Shown: positions 16,561-24,441, counted from the stretch's first letter. The stretch is DNA of 40,626 bases from Lacticaseibacillus baoqingensis (GCF_003946165.1 NZ_RHOI01000026.1:1-40626), one strand, 5' to 3'. Notes: a model not told the origin generated them from the letters alone. Numbers and translations: made by a program.

Positions 16561-17708
16561 TTATCATCACCTCCCTTCGTTTGGTTAGTAAGTGGCTCGA
16601 ACTCAGGTAAGTTGTCTGGCAAAAATCCAGATCGGGTGAGTATAAATTGTGCCTGTTCGGCACCTAGCACCCCAGACTTAGCAAGATTTGATACCTGGTT
16701 GATCAGTGTTGAGTCGTCAACATCCAACATGTCTTTGATATCCAATTCAAGGTCAGGTGCATTCATCTTCAAACGCAGCTCATCCACGATTGGATTTACA
16801 TATGAGTTTAAGTTTGCCAGATATGTTGCCTTGATTTGGTCAATGTTGGAATGTTGGCTTTCAGTTGAAGTGCCGCCACCCAAAATATCGCTAGGTACAC
16901 CAAAGGCCTTGGAGATTTGATCAGCAGAGTATGCTGAATTGTCAGCCAAGGCCTTAAATACATCCGTCTTCATTTCAAGCTGGGTGTAATCGAACCCATC
17001 GGGTAAAACCATCAAGCGACCGGAGTTATCACCAGTGTTGGCTTTCTCAAACTCTTCGCGGGCGGCTTCTAGGTCTTTACCATCGCTTAAATAGTTGCTG
17101 ATTTTGAGCTGTCCGGCAGGATTAATCTGGTTTTCCATGGCACTCATGTTACTTTTAGAGGCTTTATCGTCCAAATTAAGAGCGTTTTGCAAGCTCTCTA
17201 AAGGCGATCGGCCAATCAAATACCGATATTGTGGGTCTGGCATGAGCCTAAAATGCAGCATTTGGTCTTGCCTAAGCACCATTTGAGGCCGATTATTGCT
17301 CTCTAAAACCGTGTAAATGATGCCTGTATTGCCTGGCAAGTAGTTAATTTGGACATCAGAGTTAGGAATATGCTCCAGATTCTGCCCAACTAACGGGATA
17401 TAGTCGTTGCCCGACAAGCACAACTGCATCAACGCACCTTGCCAAAAAGAAAACCGGCCTATCAAGCCGCTAGGGCTCTCAAGTCGGTTCAATGTTGCGG
17501 TATTTTCGGTCTTGAAGTGCGCCGAGGCAACATCACTAGCAATACGGTTGATTACACTATAAACATTAGTGTTTTGCAAAGCCGACAGCGCCGAAACATA
17601 AGAAAGTTGCATACCGCCAACCGTTGTCGTGAAAAACGCAGGATTGCTTGGATAAGCCATGTTTTTGGCTTTACGTTTGTTGAAATTTTTAGGGGTTAGA
17701 AGTCCCAT
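16557..17708 (-). CDS. Portal protein, HK97 family
   Basis: This 383-aa protein contains family motifs NVYSVINRIASDVASA, LMPDPQYRYLIGRSPLES and FGVPSDILGGGTSTES. It forms the dodecameric DNA entry channel at one capsid vertex and is the docking site of the terminase. AAAGGGGGTGAATCTAA precedes the ATG. It lies between the small membrane protein and the protease gene. Confidence 0.9.
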   Translation of the reverse strand: MGLLTPKNFNKRKAKNMAYPSNPAFFTTTVGGMQLSYVSALSALQNTNVYSVINRIASDVASAHFKTENTATLNRLESPSGLIGRFSFWQGALMQLCLSGNDYIPLVGQNLEHIPNSDVQINYLPGNTGIIYTVLESNNRPQMVLRQDQMLHFRLMPDPQYRYLIGRSPLESLQNALNLDDKASKSNMSAMENQINPAGQLKISNYLSDGKDLEAAREEFEKANTGDNSGRLMVLPDGFDYTQLEMKTDVFKALADNSAYSADQISKAFGVPSDILGGGTSTESQHSNIDQIKATYLANLNSYVNPIVDELRLKMNAPDLELDIKDMLDVDDSTLINQVSNLAKSGVLGAEQAQFILTRSGFLPDNLPEFEPLTNQTKGGDDK

Positions 17709-17714
17709 TTAGAT

Positions 17715-17888
17715 TCACCCCCTTTCTTTGTCCAGAATATAGGCAGCTAAGCACAACTCAAAGCCCGATGCTAGATAACCAATAACAACATTAAAGGTGA
17801 ATGCCGCCACTGCAATCAGTGCCAAGCCGGTGATGAATAGCATCACCGTGCCCCAACTGCTGAACAAATTGCTAATAATCTTTGCCAT
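17715..17888 (-). CDS. Small hydrophobic protein between TerL and portal (DUF1056-like)
   Basis: This 57-aa product has two membrane-like segments (about residues 13-31 and 33-51) and ends LDKERG. Its ATG overlaps the TerL stop by one base. Tiny membrane proteins at exactly this place, often called DUF1056, are conserved in lactobacillus and other Firmicutes siphophages; their role is unknown. Support is the coupled start, size and conserved position. Confidence 0.65.
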   Translation of the reverse strand: MAKIISNLFSSWGTVMLFITGLALIAVAAFTFNVVIGYLASGFELCLAAYILDKERG

Positions 17889-19786
17889 TATTTACCACCT
17901 CCAAACATTGCCTTGAAGAAGTCACGTTTTCCTTGTGTGTCTAGGTCATTCAGCGGGTTATATCCCTCATCATGATAGTTTTCGAAATAGAATTTTGCCT
18001 GCGCATGAGCATTAATAAGCGCATCAGTCGTATCAATATGATCACTCGTGCGATTTTGACGATCAATCTTGACCGAACCGCCGCGATCTTCTACCAATAC
18101 AGCATTGTTTAGCCCATCGATCAGCAGCGGATCATTTAGCATCGAAATGTTGCCATTAATAAACAGATTCTGAAAGTCCTTAGTAGGCTCATTCAGCTTG
18201 AACGAGGTAGGAGGCAAAGGAAACCATTGCCACTGTGGTTGATAATTCTCCAGTTTCTTTTCAAGCCATTCACCATGGTTTGGATCAGCAATGATGAATT
18301 TGACCTTGAGCCGATGTTGATTAACATAATCAACCAACCACTGGTAAACCTGATCGGTGTTGATTACGCCTGATGCAAGATTGGTGATGTCAACGAATCC
18401 TTCATCTTGCAATTTAAGGTAATCTAATCCGTCCTGTTTCGACTTGGCTTCAATCGTTTTTGCCTGTGCGAAGGGAATAAAGCTGTGCTGCTGAACATGA
18501 AACATGTGTTTGTCATGATCAGTGTACGGATAAATGAAGCCAAAAGACGTATTATCATTTGTCTGTGACCCGTCAAACCCGATAAACACATCACGCCCGT
18601 TCACATCGAAGTGGTCAATAATACTGCGTTGAATGTTGTCTAGGGACAAATAGCTGTTCTGGAATCTCCGGCTCCACAGATTTAGTGACTTATTTACGAA
18701 GGTTTCAAGTGTTCCCTCACGTTCATTATCGTTGCGATCCTGATTAAGAGCATTTTGAAGGTTGTCCCGTTTACTCTTTTGCAGCTCAAGCAGATTAGGA
18801 TTAGATTTTGCCCATGTTTCGGGTTCAAATACCTCATCCTCTGAGTCCTGAGCATAAATTACTTGGAATACGTTGTCAGCGTCTCGAACGGCGTCATGCT
18901 CAATGGCAGCCCTAGTTACGTCTTCATCATTCTTAAACTTAACCTTGATATCAGGGTAAGCTGTTGAAATCTTGACAAACATTCGGTTCTTAATGCCATT
19001 TTGTCCGGATGTAATCTGTTTTAAGGTCTCATTCAGTGCTGGCCTCAAGTTACCAATTTCATCATAAACAGCGATTGCATTGTGGAAACTATCAAAGCCA
19101 CCACCTTGTGATGTGCCTTTTCGGATCGTATTCTTAGTGTTTTTTGCAATAACTTGCGTGGTATGAGCTTCCACGCCTCGCTCTCTAGCATCATCTGCAA
19201 AGTCCGGCAGAGACAAAATCGTCTTTGCCTGCAAAGACACGTCATTGAACAGCTTGGTTGCATGTTCACTATCGTAACTAGCCACTAGCAAATCCTGTGA
19301 TGTCGCATTCCAGCAGACTACAAAGTAATAAAAGTTGATTAGAATTGATGCTAGCCAAGTTTTGCCTTGCTGCCGAGCAATAGAAATATTAGAGGTCGTG
19401 AATCGAGTGCCGTTGTCAACGGTTCGCCATCCAATCAAGCTATCAAGAATGAACGATTGCCATTTGAATGGTTGAATTGTTTTCGACGTATCGTCTGGAT
19501 TAGGCAGCAGTCGTGAAAAGTATTCAATTGCGTTGACCATGTCTGAGTTGTATTGGTAGGGAAAATCATCATTGCCAATCCGCAATAAATCATTCAAGTG
19601 TCTAATACATGCCAGCTGAACATCTCTACCAGTCATGTATTTATTGCTGAACATAACGTCATAAGCGTATCTTGTTCCTGGATCGTGGTACTTATCAAAC
19701 AGTTCTTGGTAATCTGATTGGTACGGCTTTACGTATCCACGAATATCAGTTACACCGGTAAAATCAAACGTCTGCACCGAACCCAA
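17888..19786 (-). CDS. terL: Terminase large subunit
   Basis: This 632-aa ATPase/nuclease has a deviant Walker A ARQQGKT (137-143), Walker B VYDEIG (D242, E243) and a C-terminal RNase H-like nuclease with Asp405 (FIGFDGSQTND) and a late Asp in HIDTTDALINAH. It cuts concatemers and pumps DNA into the prohead through the portal. Start overlaps TerS by 23 bases. The sequence fits the phage terminase family found in cos-packaging HK97-like siphophages. Confidence 0.92.
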   Translation of the reverse strand: MGSVQTFDFTGVTDIRGYVKPYQSDYQELFDKYHDPGTRYAYDVMFSNKYMTGRDVQLACIRHLNDLLRIGNDDFPYQYNSDMVNAIEYFSRLLPNPDDTSKTIQPFKWQSFILDSLIGWRTVDNGTRFTTSNISIARQQGKTWLASILINFYYFVVCWNATSQDLLVASYDSEHATKLFNDVSLQAKTILSLPDFADDARERGVEAHTTQVIAKNTKNTIRKGTSQGGGFDSFHNAIAVYDEIGNLRPALNETLKQITSGQNGIKNRMFVKISTAYPDIKVKFKNDEDVTRAAIEHDAVRDADNVFQVIYAQDSEDEVFEPETWAKSNPNLLELQKSKRDNLQNALNQDRNDNEREGTLETFVNKSLNLWSRRFQNSYLSLDNIQRSIIDHFDVNGRDVFIGFDGSQTNDNTSFGFIYPYTDHDKHMFHVQQHSFIPFAQAKTIEAKSKQDGLDYLKLQDEGFVDITNLASGVINTDQVYQWLVDYVNQHRLKVKFIIADPNHGEWLEKKLENYQPQWQWFPLPPTSFKLNEPTKDFQNLFINGNISMLNDPLLIDGLNNAVLVEDRGGSVKIDRQNRTSDHIDTTDALINAHAQAKFYFENYHDEGYNPLNDLDTQGKRDFFKAMFGGGK

Positions 19787-20231
19787 CCTCCTTCAATGGA
19801 CTGTTTTTCTTAGGCTTTTCCGGTTCTTCGACAGTTATCTGGCGTAATCCAGAGTCAAATGTAAGTCCTAAATCATGTCCTAACGACTTCATATTCTTCA
19901 CACAAGAGTCCATTTGAACAGCTCCAGGAGAACGCTTCACCGCAACGTTATCGTTGTCATAAATCCACAGTCCCTGTTGTTCAATCAACTGCTCAGACTT
20001 AATGTAAAGTGAGTAATAACGGCAATACAGTTCAAGGCTTGGCTGGTCAATCTTTTTCAGGTAACCAAGTTTCTTGACTTCTGGAATAAGTGACTTCCAC
20101 AATCGGCTTGCTTCGTCGTCAAGGTGAACAGGAGGCGTGTTCTGAATGTCCTTCATATCGTCGTTGCAATCAGAGCAACTTTTATCAGAATTTGCGGGTA
20201 AAATTGTCAATTTTGGGTGATTTTCGGGCAC
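19764..20231 (-). CDS. terS: Terminase small subunit, P27 family
   Basis: This 155-aa protein has the P27-type pattern: LWKSLIPEVKKLGYLKKID, YCRYYSLYIKSEQLIEQQG and a C-terminal motif around LGLTFDSGLRQI. TerS recognises the packaging site and regulates TerL. AAGGAGGCGTTTTTTGTG precedes the ATG. It is preceded by a 118-bp non-coding stretch that is the likely cos region and then the HNH gene. Confidence 0.88.
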   Translation of the reverse strand: MPENHPKLTILPANSDKSCSDCNDDMKDIQNTPPVHLDDEASRLWKSLIPEVKKLGYLKKIDQPSLELYCRYYSLYIKSEQLIEQQGLWIYDNDNVAVKRSPGAVQMDSCVKNMKSLGHDLGLTFDSGLRQITVEEPEKPKKNSPLKEVGFGADV

Positions 20232-20349
20232 AAAAAACGCCTCCTTTCTATACTAAAATGGCTATGTTTCGGGATTTAAGGCTCAAAAAGTCTGAATTTT
20301 TTTGAAATTTGGTTTTTCGGCAAATGGACACTGGTGTGTGAGGTTCCCC
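20232..20349. other. Candidate cos/packaging region between HNH and terS
   Basis: This 118-bp gap between the HNH stop and the terS ribosome-binding site is AT-rich at 20270-20320, with A/T runs, and has a G/C-run-rich left part (20340-20372, extending into the HNH end with seven consecutive Cs). In cos phages with an HNH-TerS-TerL cassette the cos site normally lies here. No cohesive-end sequence can be proven from one sequence. Confidence 0.35.
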
Positions 20350-20865
20350 TTAAACAACATAGGCCCCCCCTAATTTTTTGTGAGCGAGTACCCATTCGGA
20401 GATTTTGCTTTGCGTCCACTTAGTCGCGGTGTCAATATTTTCAATTCTGGACTGTGACGTGTATATCTTTTCCTCAAGCTGTGTCTTCCAATAGTGGCAT
20501 CCCTTACAGAGCACCCATAGATTTTGAGGGTCTAGGCATCTCCGCCTATCAATTTTCAGTGGGACAATGTGATCAGTGACCAAATAGCCTGGTTTGTCAT
20601 ACGTTCTGCCACAGATTGCACATGTAAAAAATGATTTGGCCTTTACGGTACGTGCCGTGTGTTCCCATATCTTAGACTTATAGAATGCAGCAGACTCTTT
20701 GTCGCGCTTGTACTTGTCGTAATATGATGTGTCACGTTTAACATGCTTTGCAGTATCAGCGTAGCTAGGTTTATACAATCCTGTATGTTCAGAACAATAT
20801 GGGTTTGCTTGAGCATAAGGGATTACATTATTGCATCCAGGCTTGCGGCATACCTTCACGCGCAT
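20350..20865 (-). CDS. HNH endonuclease of the packaging module
   Basis: This 171-aa protein has an N-terminal zinc-binding part (CRKPGCNN, CSEH), then CAICGRTYD and the HNH core TDHIVPLKIDRRRCLDPQNL with CKGCHYWKTQLEE. Phage HNH proteins beside terS stimulate specific cos cleavage by TerL. GAGGACTAGGCT precedes the ATG. Its location directly upstream of terS supports a packaging role rather than homing. Confidence 0.9.
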   Translation of the reverse strand: MRVKVCRKPGCNNVIPYAQANPYCSEHTGLYKPSYADTAKHVKRDTSYYDKYKRDKESAAFYKSKIWEHTARTVKAKSFFTCAICGRTYDKPGYLVTDHIVPLKIDRRRCLDPQNLWVLCKGCHYWKTQLEEKIYTSQSRIENIDTATKWTQSKISEWVLAHKKLGGAYVV

Positions 20866-20868
20866 AGC

Positions 20869-21033
20869 CTAGTCCTCATTCAATCCAATGACGATTGCCA
20901 GCCCAATCCAGAATACGATCCAGATGATCCAAGCAATCAACGGTACGAATACCAGTAACCAACTCCATGCAATCAAGCCGAATAGCTTGGCCAGCACAAA
21001 GACTAGCGTCAGCAGCAATAAAAAGTAATACAT
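20869..21033 (-). CDS. Small membrane protein upstream of HNH
   Basis: This 54-aa product begins MYYFLLLLTLVFVLAKLFG and is almost entirely hydrophobic, with two probable membrane helices and an acidic end (LNED). GGAGGAAGAACCC supports the ATG at 21033; longer in-frame starts lack such a site. The function is unknown; holin-like or superinfection roles are possible but unsupported. Confidence 0.6.
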   Translation of the reverse strand: MYYFLLLLTLVFVLAKLFGLIAWSWLLVFVPLIAWIIWIVFWIGLAIVIGLNED

Positions 21034-21217
21034 GGGTTCTTCCTCCAATATTGAGACAACGTGCTTTAAATAGACGATTTGTTTATTCTTCCTATTGCAT
21101 CTGTTCACCTGCTGAAATATAATGAACCCGTGCAACACGATTAGGTGTTGTTCACCCCTGACGTCCGGTTTATTCACACGACGTATGCCCTTGGTCCCCC
21201 AACCGAGGGCTATTTGC

Positions 21218-21247
21218 TTGCATTATTTAATAAGTCTGTGAGATAAT
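21218..21247 (+). promoter_or_regulatory. Rightward promoter of csbD
   Basis: TTGCAT (21218-21223), 18-bp spacer and GATAAT (21242-21247) with TG at the extended position precede csbD by about 25 bases. The stretch TGTGAGATAAT also occurs upstream of the rightward gene at 33750. A 9-bp G/C stem (GCCCTTGGT paired with ACCGAGGGC, 21187-21210) lies just upstream and may insulate the gene. Confidence 0.6.
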
Positions 21248-21271
21248 GCCAAGTAAATGGAGGTAATATCT

Positions 21272-21481
21272 ATGAGCTTAGATGGTAAAATTGATAGCAC
21301 TAAGGACAAGATCTCCGGTAAAGCAAAAGAAGTTGAAGGTAAAGTTACTGGTGATAAGGCCCGCGAAGCACAAGGCAAGGCTGAAGGCGTACTTGGCAAA
21401 GTAAAAGAAAAGTTAGACGATGCCAAAGATGCCGTTAAAGATACTGTTGATGATGTAAAAGAAAAACTTGATAAAGATTAG
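21272..21481 (+). CDS. CsbD-family stress-response protein
   Basis: This 69-aa, highly charged protein begins MSLDGKIDSTKDKISGKAKE and continues with repeated Gly-Lys-Ala/Val-Lys-Glu helices, the CsbD pattern. CsbD-like proteins are general-stress products of unknown biochemistry. It is transcribed rightward, against the late operon, from its own promoter, with GGAGGTAATATCT before the ATG and its own terminator. This moron layout suggests expression from the prophage and benefit to the host. Confidence 0.8.
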   Translation: MSLDGKIDSTKDKISGKAKEVEGKVTGDKAREAQGKAEGVLGKVKEKLDDAKDAVKDTVDDVKEKLDKD

Positions 21482-21487
21482 TCTTAC

Positions 21488-21515
21488 GGCCGGCATTTGC
21501 CGGCTATTTGTTTGT
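21488..21515 (+). terminator. Terminator of csbD
   Basis: GCCGGC-ATTT-GCCGGC (21489-21504) is followed by TATTTGTTTG. The hairpin begins 8 bases after the csbD stop. The T-run is imperfect, so termination may be partial. Confidence 0.6.
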
Positions 21516-21549
21516 ATAAAAATAGCACCTCACCGTTTGGCGGAGTGCT
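21516..21549 (-). terminator. Terminator of the TIR-like gene
   Basis: On the minus strand AGCACTCCG pairs with CGGTGAGGTGCT (21549-21524, small bulges), followed by ATTTTTAT. It ends the leftward TIR-like transcript and faces the csbD terminator, isolating both genes from each other. Confidence 0.6.
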
Positions 21550-21572
21550 TAGTATTCGACTATTATCAGCAA

Positions 21573-22574
21573 CTATGCACGGATTTCCAGCAGTGCTCTC
21601 ACTTTACTAGAAACCCTATTTGCGAGTTCGCTGTTTCCTTGATACCCATTATCATAAAACTCGGTATACTCAGACGAAATGTCCGCCGGAAGATGTTCAC
21701 CATAATCTTCTTTAAAGCTTTCTCTGCTGCAAATTGTAATAACTTTTTTGCCAATTGTGTGACAAATACCGAGCTCATAAAACACATTTGGATTTTTATA
21801 GCTCAAATCAGCTATAGCAAAAGCCGATGTGCAAATATCTTGCCAAATATTTTCTACAATATCATTTCCTCTATTAGGATCGAACATATCCTCCGATTTT
21901 ATGATACTGACGTCGTCTCCTACTTTATCAACAATCGCTGTCATTGCATTAAGTGGTTCTTCTTTAAAAGGCAATATATAAAAAATCTTATTCTTATTGA
22001 CAACCATATTACGTGCCTTAAATTTCGGATCAATAATCATCATGTTGTTTTTCCTTTCGAAATACTTGATTATATTGGTAGAATTATATTCTAGGTTGGC
22101 TTTTAAATCTTTTGCATCATTTACTAGTTCTTTGAATTTTGCAAGCTTTGATTCGGTCGGTGTTACAGTAATGCTTGTCAATTGCTTAGAATATTTAGAT
22201 ATGAGGTTTACTGGTATTTGAACAAAGAATTGAGGACTGTACCCTCGGCATAGGCCCATATGAATACCTAATAATTCGTGTGCTTGAGATATGCTTTGTG
22301 CTTGCATATTCAAAAACGATATTTCTTCAAACCCATGTATGGCTTTTTGACTGGTTAATCCTAAAACCACCTGATTTGTCGCTAATAGCCCCCAAACATT
22401 ATATGGTTGAACAAGCGATACTCTAGTAAGTCCCACTTGCATCAATGACGGGTCATTTTGAGCATAGTCAAGCAGACAGTCTAAATACGTGATTAAATTT
22501 TTAGCATCCAATCCATATATAAAATCATTTATTGTCGACACGTCTTTAATCCCGGATAAATTTGTTTTCATCAT
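21573..22574 (-). CDS. Accessory protein with C-terminal TIR/nucleoside-deoxyribosyltransferase-like domain
   Basis: This 333-aa protein has two parts. Residues 1-185 match nothing I recognise. Residues about 195-330 contain FYILPFKEE and ADLSYKNPNVFYELG (255-269) followed by IGKKVITICSRE, the pattern of Rossmann-like nucleoside 2-deoxyribosyltransferase/TIR-like domains, with the conserved Glu (E267) in FYELG. Such domains bind or hydrolyse nucleotides or NAD in bacterial defence and signalling. The ATG at 22574 follows GAGGTGATAGAA; the 41-codon upstream extension crosses a terminator and is rejected. AT-rich and flanked by terminators, it looks like inserted cargo. A defence role is inferred. 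Confidence 0.65.
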   Translation of the reverse strand: MMKTNLSGIKDVSTINDFIYGLDAKNLITYLDCLLDYAQNDPSLMQVGLTRVSLVQPYNVWGLLATNQVVLGLTSQKAIHGFEEISFLNMQAQSISQAHELLGIHMGLCRGYSPQFFVQIPVNLISKYSKQLTSITVTPTESKLAKFKELVNDAKDLKANLEYNSTNIIKYFERKNNMMIIDPKFKARNMVVNKNKIFYILPFKEEPLNAMTAIVDKVGDDVSIIKSEDMFDPNRGNDIVENIWQDICTSAFAIADLSYKNPNVFYELGICHTIGKKVITICSRESFKEDYGEHLPADISSEYTEFYDNGYQGNSELANRVSSKVRALLEIRA

Positions 22575-22586
22575 TTCTATCACCTC

Positions 22587-22621
22587 AAAAAAATAGTACC
22601 CCAGCACGAACTGGAATACTA
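22587..22621 (-). terminator. Terminator/attenuator just before the TIR-like gene
   Basis: On the minus strand TAGTATTCCAG pairs along 11 bp with CTGGGGTACTA (22621-22594, two G-U pairs), followed by TTTTTTT (22593-22587), and the ribosome-binding site of the TIR-like gene starts immediately after. Transcripts from the structured RNA block would end here unless antiterminated, so the gene may be under attenuation control. Confidence 0.7.
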
Positions 22622-22677
22622 CATTGAGGTGATGTCTGTGCTTCATATCTAATGGTCTTGGAGTGACAGACTCCAAA

Positions 22678-22754
22678 GCGAGCGGGCGGAGTTGCACCTC
22701 CCTGTTTCAACATTGAGTAACCGGTATCAATGCCTTCCCTCATCTGTTGCTCGC
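22678..22754 (-). ncRNA. tRNA-like element 1 (degenerate)
   Basis: On the minus strand GCGAGC (22754-22749) and GCTCGC (22683-22678) form an acceptor-like stem 77 nt apart. The 3' half has a T-arm-like GGAGG-TGCAACT-CCGCC (one mismatch). A GATG/CATT D-stem is possible but competes with CATTGA/TCAATG, whose loop is 10 nt, so no valid anticodon arm exists. It is either a decayed tRNA or a tRNA mimic. A separate hairpin TTGGAGT-ACTCCAA follows at 22658-22676. Confidence 0.35.
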
Positions 22755-22811
22755 ATAATACGGTATTGGGTAATGTCAACCGCTTTGCCCTCTAGAAAGG
22801 CTCTAACCTAA

Positions 22812-22864
22812 TGCAATCGCCGGGAATCGGACCCGGCACCATGAGGTGATCCATTTCGGTTGCA
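22812..22864 (-). ncRNA. tRNA-like element 2 (short, armless)
   Basis: On the minus strand GCAACCG pairs with CGATTGC (one mismatch) around a good T-arm CCGGG-TCCGATT-CCCGG and only 20 nt between, which can form CACC-TCAT-GGTG. It lacks room for D and anticodon arms. It shares the acceptor sequence CGATTGCA with element 3, so the two look related. The DNA just upstream (22865-22942) forms several further stems, including GACACACT/AGTGTGTC and CCAGTGTG/CACACTGG. Confidence 0.35.
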
Positions 22865-23060
22865 CTGACACACTCCCGGATACCGCGCCGGGCCGCTAAC
22901 GGTGGTACCACCATCCAGTGTGAGTGTGTCCGCCCACACTGGCCATTGTTGTGTTGATGGGCGAGATCTATACCAGTCCCATCATGGCCGCGTCCGGCAC
23001 TTTCCAATCAGTCAATCGACATCATGGCTGCGGAGGTTAAAACTCCTAGCATCAAACATA

Positions 23061-23135
23061 TGCAATCGGCAGGCATCGAACCTGCATCGTGTTCACATCG
23101 CGCTAACGTGCCGCTTTACTTTAAGCTACGATTGC
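23061..23135 (-). tRNA. tRNA-like element 3 (possible tRNA or pseudo-tRNA)
   Basis: The minus strand of 23135-23061 folds as a cloverleaf: perfect 7-bp acceptor GCAATCG/CGATTGC, U8-A9, D-stem GCTT/AAGC with a 6-nt loop, anticodon stem CACGT/ATGTG (one G-U), T-arm GCAGG-TTCGATG-CCTGC and discriminator A. The anticodon loop TAGCGCG lacks U33 and would read GCG (Arg codons) at best, and the variable region is 8 nt. CCA is not encoded. It is either a divergent tRNA, a pseudo-tRNA or a mimic. It is the first transcribed feature after the arpU gene. Confidence 0.45.
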
Positions 23136-23218
23136 ACTCGGATTATCGCTACCCGAATCATTCAACACTATCAGAATAACAGTGAATTTTGTTCAAGTGG
23201 TTACTACTTAGTTGCAAT

Positions 23219-23677
23219 TTAGTCACTTAGAAGTTGCTTGCTCGTCTCATTTCTTAACACGATCAGCTCATGATTTGGGTAAGATTCGGCAAACTCGAAC
23301 AATGCGGCTGTCTTTTGGCGTTTAGCAGTGCCAACACTTCCAAACCCCATACGTTCTGCGACTTGCCACATTTCTAGCTCCTCTGGCGTGCAGTAGCAAA
23401 AGTACAATAACCATTTGCTTTGAAACTTGCACAGCGCTAACGCGTTATCAATCACTCCGATATGTGCCTCAGCATCCAGCACCTTATCCAGCCTAGCAAC
23501 AAGGGCGGCTTCAGTACCGTTTTGAAATGATTGAGCTTTCGGCATCCCGTCCATAGATGGTGACTTGAGATCAGTCAACGGGCGACCTGCCAAGCGCGCA
23601 TAGTGTCGATATTCTTTTAGCTTCTGGCGAGCCTTATCACAACTAGCCTTTTCATCAATTTCTGGAAACAATGCCAT
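23219..23677 (-). CDS. arpU: ArpU-family late transcriptional regulator
   Basis: This 152-aa protein has the ArpU pattern: LFPEIDEKASCDKARQKLKE start, a central helical region, and a sigma-like/HTH C-terminal part (CTPEELEMWQVAERMGFGSV, ending TAALFEFAESYP). ArpU/RinA-type proteins activate late packaging and lysis genes. It is the last gene of the early-middle operon, just upstream of the late region, which fits. AAGGGGTGGCTAACTG precedes the ATG. Confidence 0.85.
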   Translation of the reverse strand: MALFPEIDEKASCDKARQKLKEYRHYARLAGRPLTDLKSPSMDGMPKAQSFQNGTEAALVARLDKVLDAEAHIGVIDNALALCKFQSKWLLYFCYCTPEELEMWQVAERMGFGSVGTAKRQKTAALFEFAESYPNHELIVLRNETSKQLLSD

Positions 23678-23754
23678 CAGTTAGCCACCCCTTGTGCTAG
23701 AATTAACTTATCGGGATAAATTCTAGGCTGCCATTAGGTGGCCTTTTTTCGTGT

Positions 23755-23916
23755 CTATTCATACGGATGCAGTGTCTTATAGACAAGCTCATCGATAGTC
23801 ATCTTGCCGCCATACTTGGCACGCTCCTTGACTAATTCGATATGAGCTTCGTTATCGCGGCGTGCCTGCATCATACGGCGATGCTTCTTCTTGATAGCTG
23901 ACTTATTTTTACCCAT
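23755..23916 (-). CDS. Small basic phage protein
   Basis: This 53-aa, Lys/Arg-rich product begins MGKNKSAIKKKHRRMMQARR. GGGAGG lies 9 bases before ATG 23916. A second in-frame ATG at 23961, with AGGGGTGATCTA in front, would add 15 residues, so the start is not settled. The basic N-terminus suggests nucleic-acid contact. The function is unknown. Downstream, 23678-23754 holds an inverted repeat with T-run on the plus strand. Confidence 0.55.
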   Translation of the reverse strand: MGKNKSAIKKKHRRMMQARRDNEAHIELVKERAKYGGKMTIDELVYKTLHPYE

Positions 23917-23973
23917 TCCGTTTCGCCTCCCTATATTTGGCAAGACTGTCGGGCTTGCCATTAGATCACCCCT

Positions 23974-24183
23974 CTACTTTTCCAGCCAATACAGCAAATT
24001 CGCACCAGCAATGAATGCCAGTATCGCTGCCGTTATCCAAAAGACTAAGCATACCCACCACATTGGATCGGCTATCAGCATCCATGTCAGAATTACAATG
24101 CCCCAGACAGTAAGAACGATTTCAGCCATGAAGATGCCAGCGCGAATTACCCGCGCAATTCCGTGTCTGATTTTGCGTCCCAT
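23974..24183 (-). CDS. Small membrane protein
   Basis: This 69-aa product has two predicted membrane helices (about residues 17-38 and 44-63) and a basic N-terminus (MGRKIRHGIARVIRAG). GAGGGGTGATCTG precedes the ATG at 24183, nearly identical to the site before the next gene's longer start, suggesting a duplicated leader. The function is unknown. Confidence 0.55.
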   Translation of the reverse strand: MGRKIRHGIARVIRAGIFMAEIVLTVWGIVILTWMLIADPMWWVCLVFWITAAILAFIAGANLLYWLEK

Positions 24184-24240
24184 CAGATCACCCCTCACCG
24201 CCACGCGCGCCATGCGACTAGGCAGATGGCTAAAGAAAGA

Positions 24241-24441
24241 TTAATTACCATCATCGCCTGCCTCCTTCTCCAACGCATACCCTAGAATTTTGCTCCGTTC
24301 AAAAGCCGCGCGACGATGCTTGCTGGTGGATACACCGTCATACTCAAACTGGATGATCGTCTCAAAGCCACGGAACTCTGTCACATTTTCAAATTTCATC
24401 GTGTGGCCGTTTGGCATCCAAATAATCAAATCTTTTTTCAT
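24241..24441 (-). CDS. Small hypothetical phage protein
   Basis: This 66-aa product starts MKKDLIIWMPNGHTMKFENV and ends in a charged helix. GAGGAAGTCGA supports the ATG at 24441. The 165-bp stretch upstream to 24606 has no acceptable frame: a short frame coupled to the upstream stop ends after 12 codons. The function is unknown. Confidence 0.5.
   Translation of the reverse strand: MKKDLIIWMPNGHTMKFENVTEFRGFETIIQFEYDGVSTSKHRRAAFERSKILGYALEKEAGDDGN

Noticed and set aside
21468-22094. Long rightward open frame of 208 codons
   Set aside because: It is the antisense shadow of the TIR-like gene, has no ribosome-binding site and overlaps two terminators.
22575-22697. 41-codon N-terminal extension of the TIR-like gene
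   Set aside because: It would be translated across an intrinsic terminator, while ATG 22574 has a proper ribosome-binding site.
22901-22912. GGTGGTACCACC resembling the T-box riboswitch core
   Set aside because: It is a simple palindrome; the specifier loop, the rest of the conserved T-box and an aminoacyl-tRNA-related downstream gene are missing.
22792-23007. Leftward open frame of 71 codons in the structured RNA block
   Set aside because: Composition is unlike a protein (many His, Gly, Arg), no ribosome-binding site, and it runs through the tRNA-like element 2 and several stems.
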